Assembly: GCF_033958435.1 (NCBI RefSeq) | Contig: NC_134138.1 | Span: 26,690,598 to 26,754,597, forward strand | From: Carettochelys insculpta | Taxonomy: Eukaryota > Chordata > Testudines > Carettochelyidae | Length of the DNA stretch: 64,000 nucleotides | Reading direction: 5' to 3' | Part shown: one piece after another, positions 45,781 through 58,025 of the stretch | How the letters are laid out: every line of letters begins with the position of its first letter | Position numbering within the stretch: position 1 is the first letter of the stretch | Translations under genes and position numbers: made by a program | The notes under the pieces: model-generated | Databases searched by the model: none | The model's input: only the letters and a program-made list of their open reading frames with translations | What the model was told of the DNA's origin: nothing

Positions 45781-47560
45781 CTGTGCAGCCAGAGTTCTAG
45801 TGAGGTTTATACAGCTTGCACTGAAGCTCACACTACCACGTCTTCCCTGCTATTCCTAGCTAGATTAAAGCTAGCGTGGGAATGACTGTCCCAGATGCAA
45901 ACATGCCTCCAAATGCATGCCAACACACCTAAATGAGAGATGAACCCTGGCCCTCATTATGGGTGCTGAATACTAAAAAATCTGGCCTTCACTTGTATTA
46001 CTTTTAGACACTTGTGGACTAGCATTGCCACTGTAATGAATAGTTCATAAAATAAAGGCCAGACCCTACCATTTTAAAATGAATAGGAATGTTGTCTGAG
46101 TAAGGGAGTGTTGGACCAGAGTCCAAATGTGTTGCATAGGTAAACGCCAGTTAATTAATTTCTATTTATCATTAGGCTAGTACAATAATTACTGGTATCC
46201 AATGCCATGTGGTGACCGCATCTCTTGTTTTATCTTCAAGGCTGTGCCAGCTCTTTGACACTGACTGACATCTTGAAACTAGAAGCAGAATGGCTAGAAG
46301 AGAGAAAAAGTTGCTCATTGAAACAATGCCCTTCCAGAAATAAATAGAGTAGTTGTGCATCAGCAGGCCTCTTCCTGTCACTCGGACAATGCTGAGCCTT
46401 TGTCTCAGCAAAAGGAGGTTTGTGTTTTGCCAGATCTTCTGGAACTGACAGTATCACCATGGGCACCCACAAATGAAGCCCAGATGATAAGGGATGAGGT
46501 CACTGAAAGGCAAAAGGAAAGAAAAATGAGATGTGCACATGATTTTAGATTACTGTGCCAGTTAATAATAACTAATGTAATTCCTCCGTTGTTTTCCTGC
46601 TACTCCAATATTTGTCTCTGTCGGATCCTTTGTGACCCACTGGTTTTGTCCTTTAAACTGATACAAGTAACAGAAACAGTGTGACGCTCCTTCAACTGTC
46701 CTCAGAGTGGAGCCAAACATCTTCAAGCACCAACATCCAAGGGTTGGTTACTGCATTTCATAAAGAAAACCAAGATGATGCTGCAATGCTAAGCATGGGA
46801 TAAAATGCCTCAGAATACAGAGGGTGGAGATTACCTTCTCTTGGGTTTGCCTGTTGTAAAAGTAGGATTTTCTGCATCCGTTTAGGATGAATGGGAAATT
46901 TCAATCAAAAACACAACACAGCTTCAAAGTAAAAGGAGCAGTATAAAATACTGGTGAACCCTGCTATATGTGACCAATGAACTGCTTGCGAATGCATGAT
47001 AGCTGCTCCGTTTTCCAAAGCGAGTCCTTTCAACTATTTTAAATTGTGCTAACAATTTAACTATTTTCAGATGTGTAATGAAACTGTAACATTTGCTTTG
47101 ATTCCGCTAGGAAGTGTTCAGTGTAACAGGGAGTCCAGTATTCAGGTTTCTCTGTTGCTCAGATATACAGTAAAATGTCATGCTTGTTATTATCTGCAAA
47201 TATAGGCCCTGAGTTAAGAAGGCACTTTGGCATGTGCTTAAATCCCACGGAAGCTTGATGTTCTGGGCTTAAGTACTGGCCTCAATAGACACGCTTTCCT
47301 GAAATCTCAATGTAGCCCGAGAGCTATATCATTTATCTCTTCCTGTGTTCTGTGACCACTGTTTTTTCACTGTGCAGCACAATTGACTGGATGGAGCTTT
47401 TAGATGGGAACTTTGAATTGCCCATTGGTTATTCTTAGCAGTAACATTGGTTAACTTGCTTCTGGGAGGCTTTTGGACATTGTAAACAAGGGTATTACAA
47501 ACACTTAGAAATATAAACACTAATGCTGAACTAAAAATGCGTTCAGTGAATTTAATCACT
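45781..47560. other. Intergenic
   Basis: Unique-looking DNA; no recognised exon or repeat. Confidence 0.4.
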
Positions 47561-47561
47561 T

Positions 47562-47690
47562 TACATTTCAGGGCCAGACAAGTCCTTTGTGATCACTTAG
47601 TCTGATTCATATAACACAGGCCATAGAACTTCCCTAAACTAATTCCTAGAGCAAATCTTTTTTGAGAAACCTTTCAATAGCTTCACAGCC
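47562..47690 (-). mobile_element. CR1/L3-like LINE 3' region
   Basis: GGGCCAGACAAGTCCTTTGT, GATCACTTAGTCTGATTCAT and ATAACACAGGCCATAGAACT match in antisense the older CR1/L3 3' end; compare 41655-41890. Confidence 0.7.
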
Positions 47691-47694
47691 ATGG

Positions 47695-48545
47695 AGCTAT
47701 TTCAGCCACAGGCCGCTTTCAGGGAAGAAGCCTAAAGTAGCCCTTGTGTTCTCTGCACCAGTGCAGTTTGCACTTTAATCACAGATGCAAATTGGTCTGG
47801 GGCTCCTGTTAAAACTGAAAGTGTTGCTAAGGTTTCAGAGTGAGACATCACTGATGTTGGGTGGTGTCAGTGTAGTTCCTGGCAGGAAGGTAGCACACCA
47901 CAAAAACTGCCCCAGTGATTAACACCTTGCTCCTGAAAGAAGTCCACAAATGAATGAGGACGTGAGGTAAGTTACCGCTTGCTCCTATAGGTATTTACTG
48001 CAAGTCAGAGTTTGGCTATATCAGTGAGGCAGCACGAGGAAGTCTTGCTGTAGCTTTTCAGTGGACAAACAGAAAATATCAAACATCAGGGCTGTTGATC
48101 CAATGTCTCTTAGTGCCAATAAATCTAAACAGAACATGCTTCTAATATTTCAGGACTCAAACCCAAAGGACATTTAAAGCAAAAGAGGCATAATGGGCAG
48201 AATTTACAAAGGCTGAGAGACTCTTAAGATTTCTTTTAAAAAACATATGCTGCTTAACATAGTCTGAACTGCTGCTGCAGTATTAGTCATTCTGACAGTG
48301 TCTTTTGCTTGTTGGTGTTGCAATCAAAAAGAAGCAACGAGAACAGGGAAACGCCCTATTCTGTGATCGCTACATAAATCCATGACTTGTATAAATGTGA
48401 GCCACAATGGGCAGTAAGAGTTGCATATGTTCTTAGGACCCAGAGGTGGTAAATATCACCCACATAGTTTTTAGATAAGTGCCAAACATCTTAGCTGCTG
48501 ACATAGAGGTCCATCCATACTGACCAGCGTGTTTGAGAGATAAAA
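47695..48545. other. Intergenic
   Basis: No recognised feature. Confidence 0.4.
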
Positions 48546-48549
48546 CCAC

Positions 48550-48790
48550 CGGAACAGCCATACTGGATCACACCAATGGCCAAGTAGTCCAGTATCCAGT
48601 CTTCTGACAGTGGCCAGTGCCAGGCATTTCAAAGGGAATGATCAGAACAGGGCAATTATTGAGTGATTTATGACATCATTCACTCCAAGCTTCCGGCAGT
48701 CAGACGCTAAGGACACCCAGAGCACCGGGTTGCGTCCCTCCATATCTTTGCATATAATATCTGATGGACTTATCCTCCAACACTTAACGT
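48550..48790. repeat. Sauropsid interspersed repeat (AGCCATACTGGATCA type)
   Basis: AGCCATACTGGATCACACCA, then CAGTATCCAGTCTTCTGACA and GTGGCCAGTGCCAGGCATTT match an interspersed repeat I recognise from turtle and bird sequence (CCATACTGGGTCAGACCAATGG). I cannot give its class. Confidence 0.55.
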
Positions 48791-49500
48791 TAGCTGCATT
48801 CTTAACTCCCAGTGAAGCAATGAAATTTACGCATATGCCTAAAATTTAGCCTTTGTTTAAGTGCTTTGCAGAGTAAGGCTGGACTTCAGCTTATGCTTAA
48901 ATACTTAAATAAATTGTCACCTTTGAGGATTTGGAACCAATGGCTCTGTACTGATTTTTTCAAGCTTGTGTATTGATGTTTTTAAAACCTTTCATGCTGC
49001 TTCACTTGCTAGCACTTCATAATGTCACTATTTAAAAAACCTAGAAGGATGGAGCTACTTGATATTTTCACTTTTGTGGCATTATATCTATGGTGGATGG
49101 AAGATATTGAGAGAAACACTTAATAGTTAACATGACTTTGAAAGGTAATTTTCCATGTCTGCCTGCGGTTAAAGGGTAGGTCCCTTGGGCTGAAAATGGG
49201 TGGTGCTGAACACTTAGGAAGGTGGCTCACAGAGAATAGTGGTAAGCCTACGAGTAACATTACTAAATTGTTGACAACTTTGCTGATGAAGCATTAAAGG
49301 AAATGGAACTTCTAAGGAGTAATTATTTTCTTCAGTTTTCCTGTTTATCTCCAGTTTTGAGTATTTGTTTGACATTTTGAAAGGGTATGTTAATAGCTAA
49401 CATTTCTTGCCTTTTTCACCAACCTTCATGAATCATAATGCAGGAAGACTGGTATTTCCACAGACCCTTTCAGCATTTCTGCTTCTAAACCAACAAGACT
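48791..49500. other. Intergenic
   Basis: No recognised feature. Confidence 0.4.
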
Positions 49501-49504
49501 GCAC

Positions 49505-49765
49505 CTCCATATGCCGCTAATGAGCTAACCGGAAGATGCTAATGAAGCATGAATGCAAATTTTCTGCCCCTCATTAGCATAGCGGCACGTGGTTCAGAGT
49601 CCAGAAGAACCTCTTCCGGACTCTGAAGTACATGTGGCGACCCACAGCTGGCAGGGATCTTCTGGAAGCAAACCCTCATTCACAAAGACCCTTCTTCCCC
49701 ATAATTTTGGAGGGTTTCCACGTGGGGCTCCATGTGTACTTCGGAGTCCGGAGATGCAGCCTAAG
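49505..49765. mobile_element. Partial inverted-repeat element with CTAATGAG module
   Basis: GCTAATGAGCTAACCGGAAG, then GATGCTAATGAAGCATG, CCCCTCATTAGCATAG and paired GAGTCCAGAAG / CTTCCGGACTC are shared with 16395-16625. A terminal repeat could not be fixed. Confidence 0.5.
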
Positions 49766-50197
49766 TGTCTTTCTTTTTTACCTCATTGTCTTTTTCACAA
49801 TTCCAACTTGTTATGTTAAACCCAGCAGTGACATGAGATCCAGAATCTGTAGTATAAAATAGATAAAATCAGTTCATTACTTCTTTTAAAGCTAGGTAAC
49901 TGATTTTGATTTTGCAGGAGTGATTATTAACAAATAGTGGGATGAGTAACATAGGCCTTGTTTTGAGAGGGACTGATCCAGGAGCAGAAGAGGGCTTCTG
50001 AAAGAAGAGCTGCGTTCTCTCGATTTCAGATCAAAAGAGTGCATTTCGTTTGTGTATGCTCCATGTGTTCTTTTGAAAAAGGACCTAATTTTCCACAAGA
50101 ATTTGCTAGTGTAGATGTGGTCTAATTGTTTATGGAGTGTCTAGTTGAAACAGAGGTTAATAGAATAATAAGGAAAGCTGCTTTTGTTGGTGTAGAT

Positions 50198-50389
50198 CAT
50201 GGGTGTCCAACCTTTTGGCTTGCCTGGGCCACATTGAGTGAAGATAGTCTTGGGCCACGTACAAAATATATAATATAGTTAATGTATATAAATCACATAA
50301 TAATGTTAAAAGTTTACGATCTTGTGGGGCCACATTACTAGCTGTCCAGGGCTGCATGCAGCCCGTGGGCCGCAGGTTGGACACGCCTG
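50198..50389. mobile_element. hAT miniature element, Charlie/MER1-like
   Basis: 192 bp flanked by GTGTAGAT (50190-50197) and GTGCAGAT (50390-50397), an 8-bp duplication with one mismatch. The inverted ends are CATGGGTGTCCAACC and CAGGCGTGTCCAACC. The words CTTTTGGCTTGCCTGGGCCA, TCTTGGGCCACG and GCATGCAGCCCGTGGGCCGC look very like the mammalian MER1/Charlie3 family as I remember it. Non-coding. The similarity to mammals is recollection, not a search. Confidence 0.82.
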
Positions 50390-50864
50390 GTGCAGATAGA
50401 ATAATAACTACTGCATTGTGTATTCAGTATTAATTATTTCTGCTGCACCAGGTTCTACTTTTACCTGCTGCTTGTGATAAAAAAATTGTAGGAACTTAGT
50501 GTATTACTAAGTCTGATTATTCTACATAGGAAAGTCTGAGCTATTGTGGTCTGATTGTTCTCCTCAAATTGTGACATTGTAGCAAAAAAAACAGGAAATA
50601 CATTTTCAGAGTAATGTTGCTCAGTCTCCAGTGGCTCTATGCACCGCCTAAAACATAGCCCATAAAGACTAAGGGGCAGTTCTGCTGATTTTTAGTTTTT
50701 TAGGGGCAAAGATCATGGTTTGGAGACATATTTGGTAAACTTCAAAAGCAGCTTAAGGTCCAGATATTCAAAGGTACTATGTGCTGAACTCATGCTGAAA
50801 TCTATGGAATTTAGGTGCCCATTAAATTTGAGGATTTGGGCCCAGGAACTTTGCAAATCACTGA

Positions 50865-51286
50865 GGCTATGTCTACACTAGACGGTTTTGTCCGCAAAGC
50901 AGCTGTGTTGCTGACAAAACCCACTGAGCATCCTGATTCCCAAGGCGTTCTGTCCACTTACTGTTGACAGAATGCAGCACTTTTGTTGACAGCTGTACCC
51001 CACTTCCCACCAGGAATAATGCCTCTGTTGACAGACATCCGTCGAGTGAAAGCCAGTCCGGATGTTCCAGGGGCCCTTCTGCTAACAGACAGGGCTTCTG
51101 GGACACTAGACAGCCCTGTACTCTGTGCTTCCAGTTGGCCATTTTGTCATGAGAGCTTCTGTTAACAGAATGGATCAGTCTTGTGATCCTCTTGGCAGTT
51201 TGGCCATGATCTGTCGACAGAAGTTTTGTCGGAAGAGATCTTCCAACAAAAACTTCTGTCGACAAGTCACTGTAATCTAGACAACC
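50865..51286. mobile_element. Harbinger-like element, TGTTGACAGAA subfamily, copy 3
   Basis: 422 bp flanked by TGA (50862-50864) and TAA (51287-51289). The ends are GGCTATGTCTACACTAGA and complement GGTTGTCTAGATTACAG. The interior has CTGTTGACAGA, TCTGTCGACAGAAG and TTTTGTCGG words. Open frames inside mirror each other because of the inverted repeats and are not genes. Confidence 0.82.
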
Positions 51287-51299
51287 TAAGACTAATATT

Positions 51300-51865
51300 T
51301 GAGCTTTTAAGCCACTTATACTTTGCCTTCACTTTTCTGTACACTTGGGCCAGATTTATCATGGCTTTGCAGCTACTTTGTGCCACAAATTGTTTTTTTC
51401 TGGGTTTGTTGGTGAGGCTTCTGGATGTCTCAGAATGTGATTATTGGGCTTATACATTAATATACTAAGCTGTTAAATCTTTCTCAAAGACACCTTTTAT
51501 CCAAAATGAGCGTTAGTTTTTTAAGTTAAAGGCATTAGCAAAAATAAACAAAAGAGAAAAGGCCTGAATCATCACCATGCTGGTTCACTTTTAGGACAAA
51601 ATACTAGCATGACAGGTCCTTTAATATTTAAATATATTGCATCTCTAAGCACAACATATCATGTTCCTGCACCCTCGGATCCATGAATTTGGCTAATAGG
51701 TGGAAAGCTACATAAAATGGTCCCAATAAAATGTTTAAAAAATCTAAAGCATTCTGAAGTATTTTTATAACATTTTCTATATTCACAATTGTGTTAATAG
51801 CATAACATTTTATCTATACCAATTTGGAGCTATCTAATATAAAAATAAAAAAAACACAAGTAAGA
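51300..51865. other. Intergenic
   Basis: AT-rich, nothing recognised. Confidence 0.4.
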
Positions 51866-51867
51866 TA

Positions 51868-52073
51868 TGGAGAGACTCATCTCAGAAGGGACCCTAGGAA
51901 GTTACTGAGTCCAGTCCCTACCCTCTTGGCAGGATCACACACTGTCCATTTTGTTTTTAAATCTATTTTGCCCCAGATCCTTAAATGGCCCCCTCAAGGA
52001 TTGAGCTGACAACCTGGGGTTTAGGAGGCCAATACACAAATCACTGAGCTATCCAGTGAAATCTTTGCACACT
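51868..52073 (-). mobile_element. Cry-type tRNA-derived SINE
   Basis: On the minus strand the left end GGATAGCTCAGTGATTTGTG is an A-box region and GGTTGTCAGCTCAATCC a B-box region of the tRNA-Lys-derived turtle Cry SINE. They are followed by TTGAGGGGGCCATTTAAGG, ATCTGGGGCAAAA and a tail ending near GGGTCCCTTCTGAGATGAG. About 206 bp with several indels. Cry SINEs are characteristic of cryptodiran turtles, so this is one of the best host markers here. Confidence 0.82.
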
Positions 52074-52074
52074 C

Positions 52075-53145
52075 CGCACAGGCAAAGAGATGTTCATGTT
52101 ATGTGGATATGTTTGTCAGTTTCATGATATGTAACTTATTCATGGAAATCTTCTTATCCTCATGAGGCACCATGATCACACCATGTGCATTGAGCCCACA
52201 CCCCTACTATACTGGAAGAGTCAGGGAACAATGGCAGCGTCTCATGTTTCAACATCCTTTTTCTTTGGCACAGTGCAATGGGAAACTAATAAAGACAGTG
52301 GTCAGGCATCCAACCAAAACACTGAGCCAGCTGACATGTAATAGACGCCTGGCTGTTGTTATTATTAATATCACTATTATTAATATTTACTTGTACTACA
52401 GTTGCATCTGCAGTGTGCTAGGCGATTTACAAACACGTATGAGCGGACATCCTCTTCTTCAAGGAGCTTGCAGTCCAAGAAGATGTCGCAGACAGACAAT
52501 GAGGTGCACAAGCCAGATATCTGAAATGAGACAATTAGTGATTTTGGGAACCTCCATTTGTGAGTGCGTGAGATACCTTAAAAGGGTTTGATTTCCTGAA
52601 AGTGTTGCACTTTCACACTTTGAAAATTGGTCCCATTTAAGGTGGCATATCTGGCATCAAAAATTGAAAATTTTGTCCATTAACATCTTGTTAGTTGCCC
52701 CTTTTAATCCCTCCCTCCTTGACTGATTGCAATTTTCTAGTTTATTTACCACCTCTGCAGGGCTGCTGATGGGAGAAGTAAAGGGGCAACTGCCCCAGGG
52801 TCTGGCATTTCCAAAGGCCCTGGGGTTCTGAATCTTTGCCATTGCCACTGCAGCAGCAATGGCAGCTACAGTCCTGGGCCCTTTAAATGCCACCAGAGCG
52901 CTGCGTGGTGCTGAGGGCTGCCTGGGAGTAGTTAGCCCCAGCTCCACCCCTTTTGCCCAAAGCCCTGCCCCATCCAGGGGGTGGAGCTAGCCTCTCCCTC
53001 TGCCCCTCCCCGCACCCCATCCCACCTTGCATGGGGGTACTGGAAAGTTTGTGGGCTGCACTGCATCTCTATGTTCTGTGTATAATTTTGGTCAACTCTT
53101 TTCAACTGTATAGTCTGCAGCCATGAGACATTGAAAAGATTGTAT
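52075..53145. other. Intergenic with GC-rich repeat-like segment
   Basis: 52395-52500 (GTGTGCTAGGCGATTTACAA and GGAGCTTGCAGTCCAAGAAG) resembles an old amniote repeat. 52745-52990 (GGGGCAACTGCCCCAGGG, CCTTTAAATGCCACC) looks like a GC-rich interspersed repeat. Neither could be named. Confidence 0.4.
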
Positions 53146-53455
53146 GGCCATGATTCTGAAGGGAGAAAGCACTTACAGATAATGTAGCTATGCCCTCAAA
53201 ACTAAAAGAATACTTTGCCTCTGTTTTTAGTCAGGATGATAATATTGAACATGGGGATGGCTGATAGAAGTGAGCGTATAGAAATGAAAATTAGCTCAGC
53301 TGGTATGGAAGAAAAATATAAAAAGCTTAATGCATTCAAACTGGGTGAACCAGATCATTTCATCCCAGAATATGAAATAACTGGCATATGAAATTGCTAG
53401 GCCAAGAGGAAAGATTTTTTAATATATCTATCTATTTGGCTGGCAGTACTGTGTC

Positions 53456-53841
53456 GGTGTGTCTACACAGCAAAGTTATTTTGAAATAACGGCCCTTATT
53501 TCAAAATAACTTTGCCAGTGTCTACACAACACAGCTACTATTTTGAAATAATTTCAAAATAGCAGTTGGCTTCTTTTACGATTGGTAAACCTCATTCCAT
53601 GAGGAATAGCACCTATTTTGAAACAGCAATTTTGAAATAGGGTCTGTGTAGACAGGGAGCAGGCGTCCAATGGCTCTATTTCAAAACAGGCTCTATTGTG
53701 TGTAGATGCTGTATTTCAAAATAGTCGAGGGCTATATTGAAATGCATTTTGTGTGTAGCAGTGTTTTTCCAAAATCAGCTATTCTGGAATAGGTCTTCCA
53801 GAATAGCTTATTTTGAAATAAGTCTGCTGTGTAGACAGAAG
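53456..53841. mobile_element. Inverted-repeat element, TTTTGAAATA subfamily, copy 1
   Basis: About 386 bp. The left end GGTGTGTCTACACAGCAAAG and the right end CTGTGTAGACAGAAG are inverted. The interior is tiled with TTATTTTGAAATAA, TATTTTGAAATAG and complements. Its right end touches the next element. 62882-63291 belongs to the same subfamily. Confidence 0.75.
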
Positions 53842-54254
53842 GGCTGTGTCTACACCACAGTGATCTTGCGAAAGATGATCTTCTGGAAGATCATCCTTCG
53901 AAAGACCATGGCCATACACCAAAAGCAGATCAAAAGATCAGTCTGCTCTTTCAAAAGAAACATCCACACAGGCTCTGCTCTTTGGAAAGAATGGGCCAGG
54001 GATTTAAAAATCCAGTACCATGAGGATCGCTCTTTCGAGCAGTGAGCCCCTGGAGCACCCACACACTCTTTTTTCCAAAAGAATCTGTTGGAAAAGGGCG
54101 CTCTTCCTCATTTGGGAGAGGAAGAGAGCCTCTGGAAGAAGTGCCACATCCTTTCAAAAGGAATTTGCAAGAGTGCATTTTGTGTGCGGACTCTGCTTGT
54201 TCTTTCAGAAGAGGGCCTGATTTTCCAAAAGGACGTGCTAGGGTAGATGTGGCC
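53842..54254. mobile_element. Harbinger-like element, TTTCGAAAGA subfamily
   Basis: 413 bp between AAG (53839-53841) and AAG (54255-54257). The ends are GGCTGTGTCTACACCACAG and complement GGCCACATCTACCCTAGC. The interior repeats CTTTCGAAAG-, CTTCTGGAAG- and TCTTTTGAAAG-like words. It inserted at or within the last bases of the preceding element. Confidence 0.83.
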
Positions 54255-54594
54255 AAGAAGAGCTAATGTCAGACAGACCTATATATAAGAAAGGGGGAAA
54301 AAAGTGATCCAGGCAATTACAAACCAGTTAGTCTGACCTCAGTAGTATGGAAATCTTTAGAATAAATTGTGAAGAAAAGAATAATTAAATTCACAGAAGT
54401 AAACAGGAAAAAGAAGAAACAATGCAATATGGGTTTACCCAACAAGACAAAAATATATTTACTGTTCCTGATTAATCTGATTTATGAGCTAACTGATTTT
54501 TCAGCATATCTACTATACTTGGATTTCATTAAAGCATTTGAGATGGTACAACATGATACTGCATTTGCAATGCTATGTACAGTTCAGGAACCTG

Positions 54595-55240
54595 GAACAG
54601 AGGCAGAAAAAAGCTACAAGAAGGAATGGAGGACCTAGCTCATAAAAGGAGCCTTGTAGGAGATACAAAATTATGTAGATAGTAGTTTTTATTACTATAA
54701 TCTTCATAAGAGATATTTTCTCTCAGGAATAACTTGGCAAGTTCCATTTTTTTTCCTTTCTAAACAGTCATTAAAGGAGCAGCATGGACACTTATGCAAA
54801 CTGTACCTTTTTTGGAATATAATAAACCTGTTGTCAGTTAGTGAAGCTCAAAAAAGATTCTGATGAGGGGCCATCATATTTATTTTTAATGCACTGCCTA
54901 AGAGTTGCAAGATCTCTTTTTTTCCTATTAAGTACAATAAAACTGTTCGGATGCTGAAAACGCACATTAATTTCAAACTCAAGTGAATCAACCCAGCTTA
55001 TTTATAAGGTCCTCTGGAAGGAGACACATAGAAAAATAGTAGTACAACTTCAGTGATAGTTCTATATAATGCTAGGCAGTGTTCATAGACATCTACTTGA
55101 GTTCTAACTAGCTGTTCAGTGCCACGGTGCTCACTTTGAATTTTCATGCAAATAGAGTATGTTTGCACAGAACCTTGGGGAATGGTTGTTCTTTGTTTAA
55201 ACACTAATTTTTGCATGAGACCCAGGTCCCAAATCAGGCA
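54595..55240. other. Intergenic
   Basis: No recognised feature. Confidence 0.4.
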
Positions 55241-55242
55241 TT

Positions 55243-55432
55243 ACAGGTTGAACCCCTCTAGTCCGGCACTCTCTTGTCTGGCAACATCTGTAATAGGGCA
55301 TTATTTTAGTTAACCAGGTGACCACTTATTATGGGTGTGGCCAAGTCCCCTAAAGTTTGTTTGCAGCCAGCAGTCCTGGCTCTCAGTGTTCTGTGCTGTT
55401 ATTTGGCTGTAATTTACCTCTAAAGGTCTATT
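55243..55432. mobile_element. TTGAACC-family inverted-repeat element, copy 3, right end missing
   Basis: It starts ACAGGTTGAACCCCTCTAGT and matches copies 1 and 2 through GGGTGTGGCCAAGTCCC, AGTCCTGGCTCTCAG and ACCTCTAAAGGTCTA, then stops. The AGAGCCCAGTAAG part and the right terminal repeat are absent. Confidence 0.7.
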
Positions 55433-55439
55433 GGGGTCC

Positions 55440-57450
55440 TGTCCTCTAGATGCCAATGTAATATACTTTATATTTAAACACATCTGTCTGTCTGTTCAAG
55501 AACTCCTAAATGGTTAGAGCTATGACCACCAAATTCGGTACACAGCTTCCTCTTATTATAACTTAAAGCAAGGTCAGGCTTTGGTTGAGCCAGGAAAGTG
55601 TGATGTGCCTGGAATGGGGTTGCTGCTCATAAAACTAAGCAGAAAAGAGACCCAATCAGCAGGCAGGTGAAAGGAGCTGGCTGGAGGTAGGCCTCCTTCC
55701 TCATCCAGGACTGCACCAGCACTGACCATCCCTCCTCCAGAATCCTATAAGGAGGGAGGAGGGACTGAAGCTCCCCATCCATTCATACGGGAATGTTGCA
55801 TTCCTCATTATCTGCTTCCTTTGCTTTACAACTCCATTCCTCATTCTGGCTAGAAAGCAAAGGGGGCAGACAAACCTGGACCTGCCTCCGATTGGGGACA
55901 TGCACCCCTCCCCTGGCTGTGCCCCCAGAAACTGCAGCAGCCATGGGGAGGTGCATTGTACCAGGCCTCAATTTGCTAGGTGAGAGAGAGCTGGGGTAGA
56001 CCTCTATCCCAGGGACAGCCTGCATACTGAACCCCTTCATGTCCAGCCCCATCCCACAGCAATGATTTAAATGACGCTTGTACTTTTTCATTTTATTTTC
56101 CAAAAATAAAAAATGGAGTTAAGAACCTGAACAAAGTGGGGTAAATCTAATTGATAATAATAATATCTGTGCGTCAATAAACCCCACATAATAAGGCTTA
56201 TGTAGTTTTTATATAATACATGGGCCTAACAATGGGTCTTTGCACAGAGGCAAACATCATTCCATGTATTTATTTTGTACCCATTAAAGTCAATATTTAA
56301 CTTCCAGTGACTTCAGTAGTTTTACATTGGTCAGTATTTTATATATGACATGCTTCTACCTTATTTAGTCAGTCAACAAATCAGGGAACAGAAACAGTGT
56401 CAGGTGACTTAGGTGCCCATTCATACGCTACAATTAGTGAATAATGAAGAGGAAAAGATTAATGCCCTGGGGTATGTGTATTACAGGTCTCCCTCTGTGC
56501 CTCCTATGTAGAAGCTATGAACCCAGTACAGCTCTCAGCTACAGAGGCTGGCTCTTTTGCTCAAGGCACACCAACTCAGACGTTTTATTTGAAAGTCCCT
56601 GGTGCAATCTCTGGTGTATTGGCTGAGGATGAGAAACAAACTATGACCAAAGTGGATAGGTTGCAAAGAGCCCATAGGATAAAATATGTTTGCAGAAATA
56701 AAACTTTCAAGAAGTATTTACAAATAATGGATAAATCAAATGAATAAATCTGTAGAAGTCCAGGTGTGTACCCACATAATTCATGCAAAGATTAAAGGTC
56801 TAACTTTATCAGATAAATGTTTTGCTTTGCATATTTTTCCAACCCATATGCATATACAGTGGCTGGGAAAACTCATAGCAGTGAGTTAATAGTTTCCATG
56901 ATCACTGTTCCATAGTGTCAGTTTTCAGTGCAGGACTGGCCTTCATAGAGTGGTGTTATCTTGTGTCGCCACTTGGTTCCGGACTGAACTAGCCCCTTGT
57001 CACACATCCGAGGAGGCAGACTGACGGGTCCCTCGTGATTCCCATTCTCCATATCATCATCACTCTGTCTTTAGCTTTGTTTTCACCCATTCAGAGATAT
57101 CAGCTACATGTTTCCATCCATTACTGCCCCCCCTTATTTCAGTAACACTACCAAGTATTTTGGCTTCTATATTGTGCTCTTAAAGCAGCAGACAGAAGCG
57201 GTTTCTCGTTGACAGTGCATTGCTATGTTATTTTAAGAGAATGCAAAACTATTGGACTAGAACATGTCAAATATGCAAAACTTTCAAAAGGACTTAGAAG
57301 ACCCTAATGTCCTGCTGTGGATATTTAGAGGCAGTATTTCCCTGGAAAAATCAGTGCTGTTGCTGACTGTTTGTATTCTTATGTCTACGTGTTCTTTGCA
57401 TAGTTTGGTGATCTGCTGACATTTGCAGGGTATGCACTTGGTGTCTAGAA
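55440..57450. other. Intergenic with an unnamed repeat-like start
   Basis: 55470-55620 (CATCTGTCTGTCTGTTCAAG, ACTCCTAAATGGTTAGAGC, ACCACCAAATTCGGTACA) has the look of a dispersed repeat. Nothing else was recognised. Confidence 0.4.
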
Positions 57451-57464
57451 GTCAGTATTCCTGG

Positions 57465-57840
57465 ATCCCAGCTCTTGCATGCCTTGCTAGGTGACTTTGG
57501 GTAAGTCATTATGGCCAACACTTTCAAGCCCTAATCCACTAGTACAGGTTACCTGCTAATTTTCTGTGTCTTGGATTTTGGAAGACCTTGATTAATTGCA
57601 GTGGAGAGAGTTTGGCATCTCTGAAAGTTGGGACCAAGGTGCATGAGGCAGACAGCCAAATGCTAAGGAGCCCTAAAGCCACATTTGAAAATAAGGGCCT
57701 TCTTTTCTCCATGCATCAGATTTCTCAGCTGTACCATGGATACAGTATTTATCAATCACCACCATGGGTATGTATTAGAATTAATTGCTAATTAAATCTA
57801 AATTAATTCCCTGCTGTATTTGGGGCATTGATATCTCAGT
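57465..57840 (+). repeat. MIR-like ancient SINE remnant, split
   Basis: TTGCTAGGTGACTTTGGGTA with AGTCATT (57485-57510) matches the MIR GTGACCTTGGGCAAGTCAC block. After about 190 bp, CTCCATGCATCAGATTTCTC, TGTACCATGGATACAGTA and GAATTAATTGCTAATTAA follow the next MIR-type blocks. The intervening segment is probably an insertion. Confidence 0.5.
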
Positions 57841-57949
57841 CTCTGTGCAGGTTGACCTGTGACAAACAATAGCTCAGTTCACTGATTATTTTAATAATTC
57901 TCACTAACTCTGGTTGTAGGGCTCAGTGTGTGAGTGGTGGGTGGTGTTC

Positions 57950-58025
57950 AGTTGCCTGTGATAAACAGAAGATCAGATGAGATGATTTTCTGGGTCCCTC
58001 TGGCCTTAAAATCTGTGACCATAAG
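57950..58025 (+). repeat. CR1/Cry-type 3' tail
   Basis: GAAGATCAGATGAGATGATT, then TTCTGGGTCCCTCTGGCCTT resembles the shared CR1/SINE 3' tail (AGACTAGATGATC, GGTCCCTTCTGGCCTT). Confidence 0.55.

Larger units (their letters stand above)
53150..54590 (+). mobile_element. CR1-type LINE fragment split by two inverted-repeat elements
   Basis: The left part (53150-53455) holds LKEYFASVFSQDDNIEHGDG and KKLNAFKLGEPDHFIPEY, the segment before the CR1 reverse transcriptase. After 53456-54254 the right part reads NYKPVSLTSVVWKSLE, INLIYELTDFSAYLLYLDFI and KAFEMVQHDT, the fingers and palm start of the CR1 reverse transcriptase (NYRPVSLTSV, LDFSKAFDTVxHD). Frames are broken and the copy ends before the FADD box. 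Order and orientation show one original copy. Confidence 0.82.

Noticed and set aside
50873..51265. 130-codon minus-strand frame with mirrored plus-strand frames
   Set aside because: It lies inside an inverted-repeat element; the frames mirror each other because of the repeat arrays.
52172..52591. 139-codon plus-strand frame
   Set aside because: It runs through an old interspersed repeat and AT-rich DNA; no domain.
55470..55620. Helitron or other named element
   Set aside because: The phrase looks dispersed, but I could not find termini or a hairpin to support a class.
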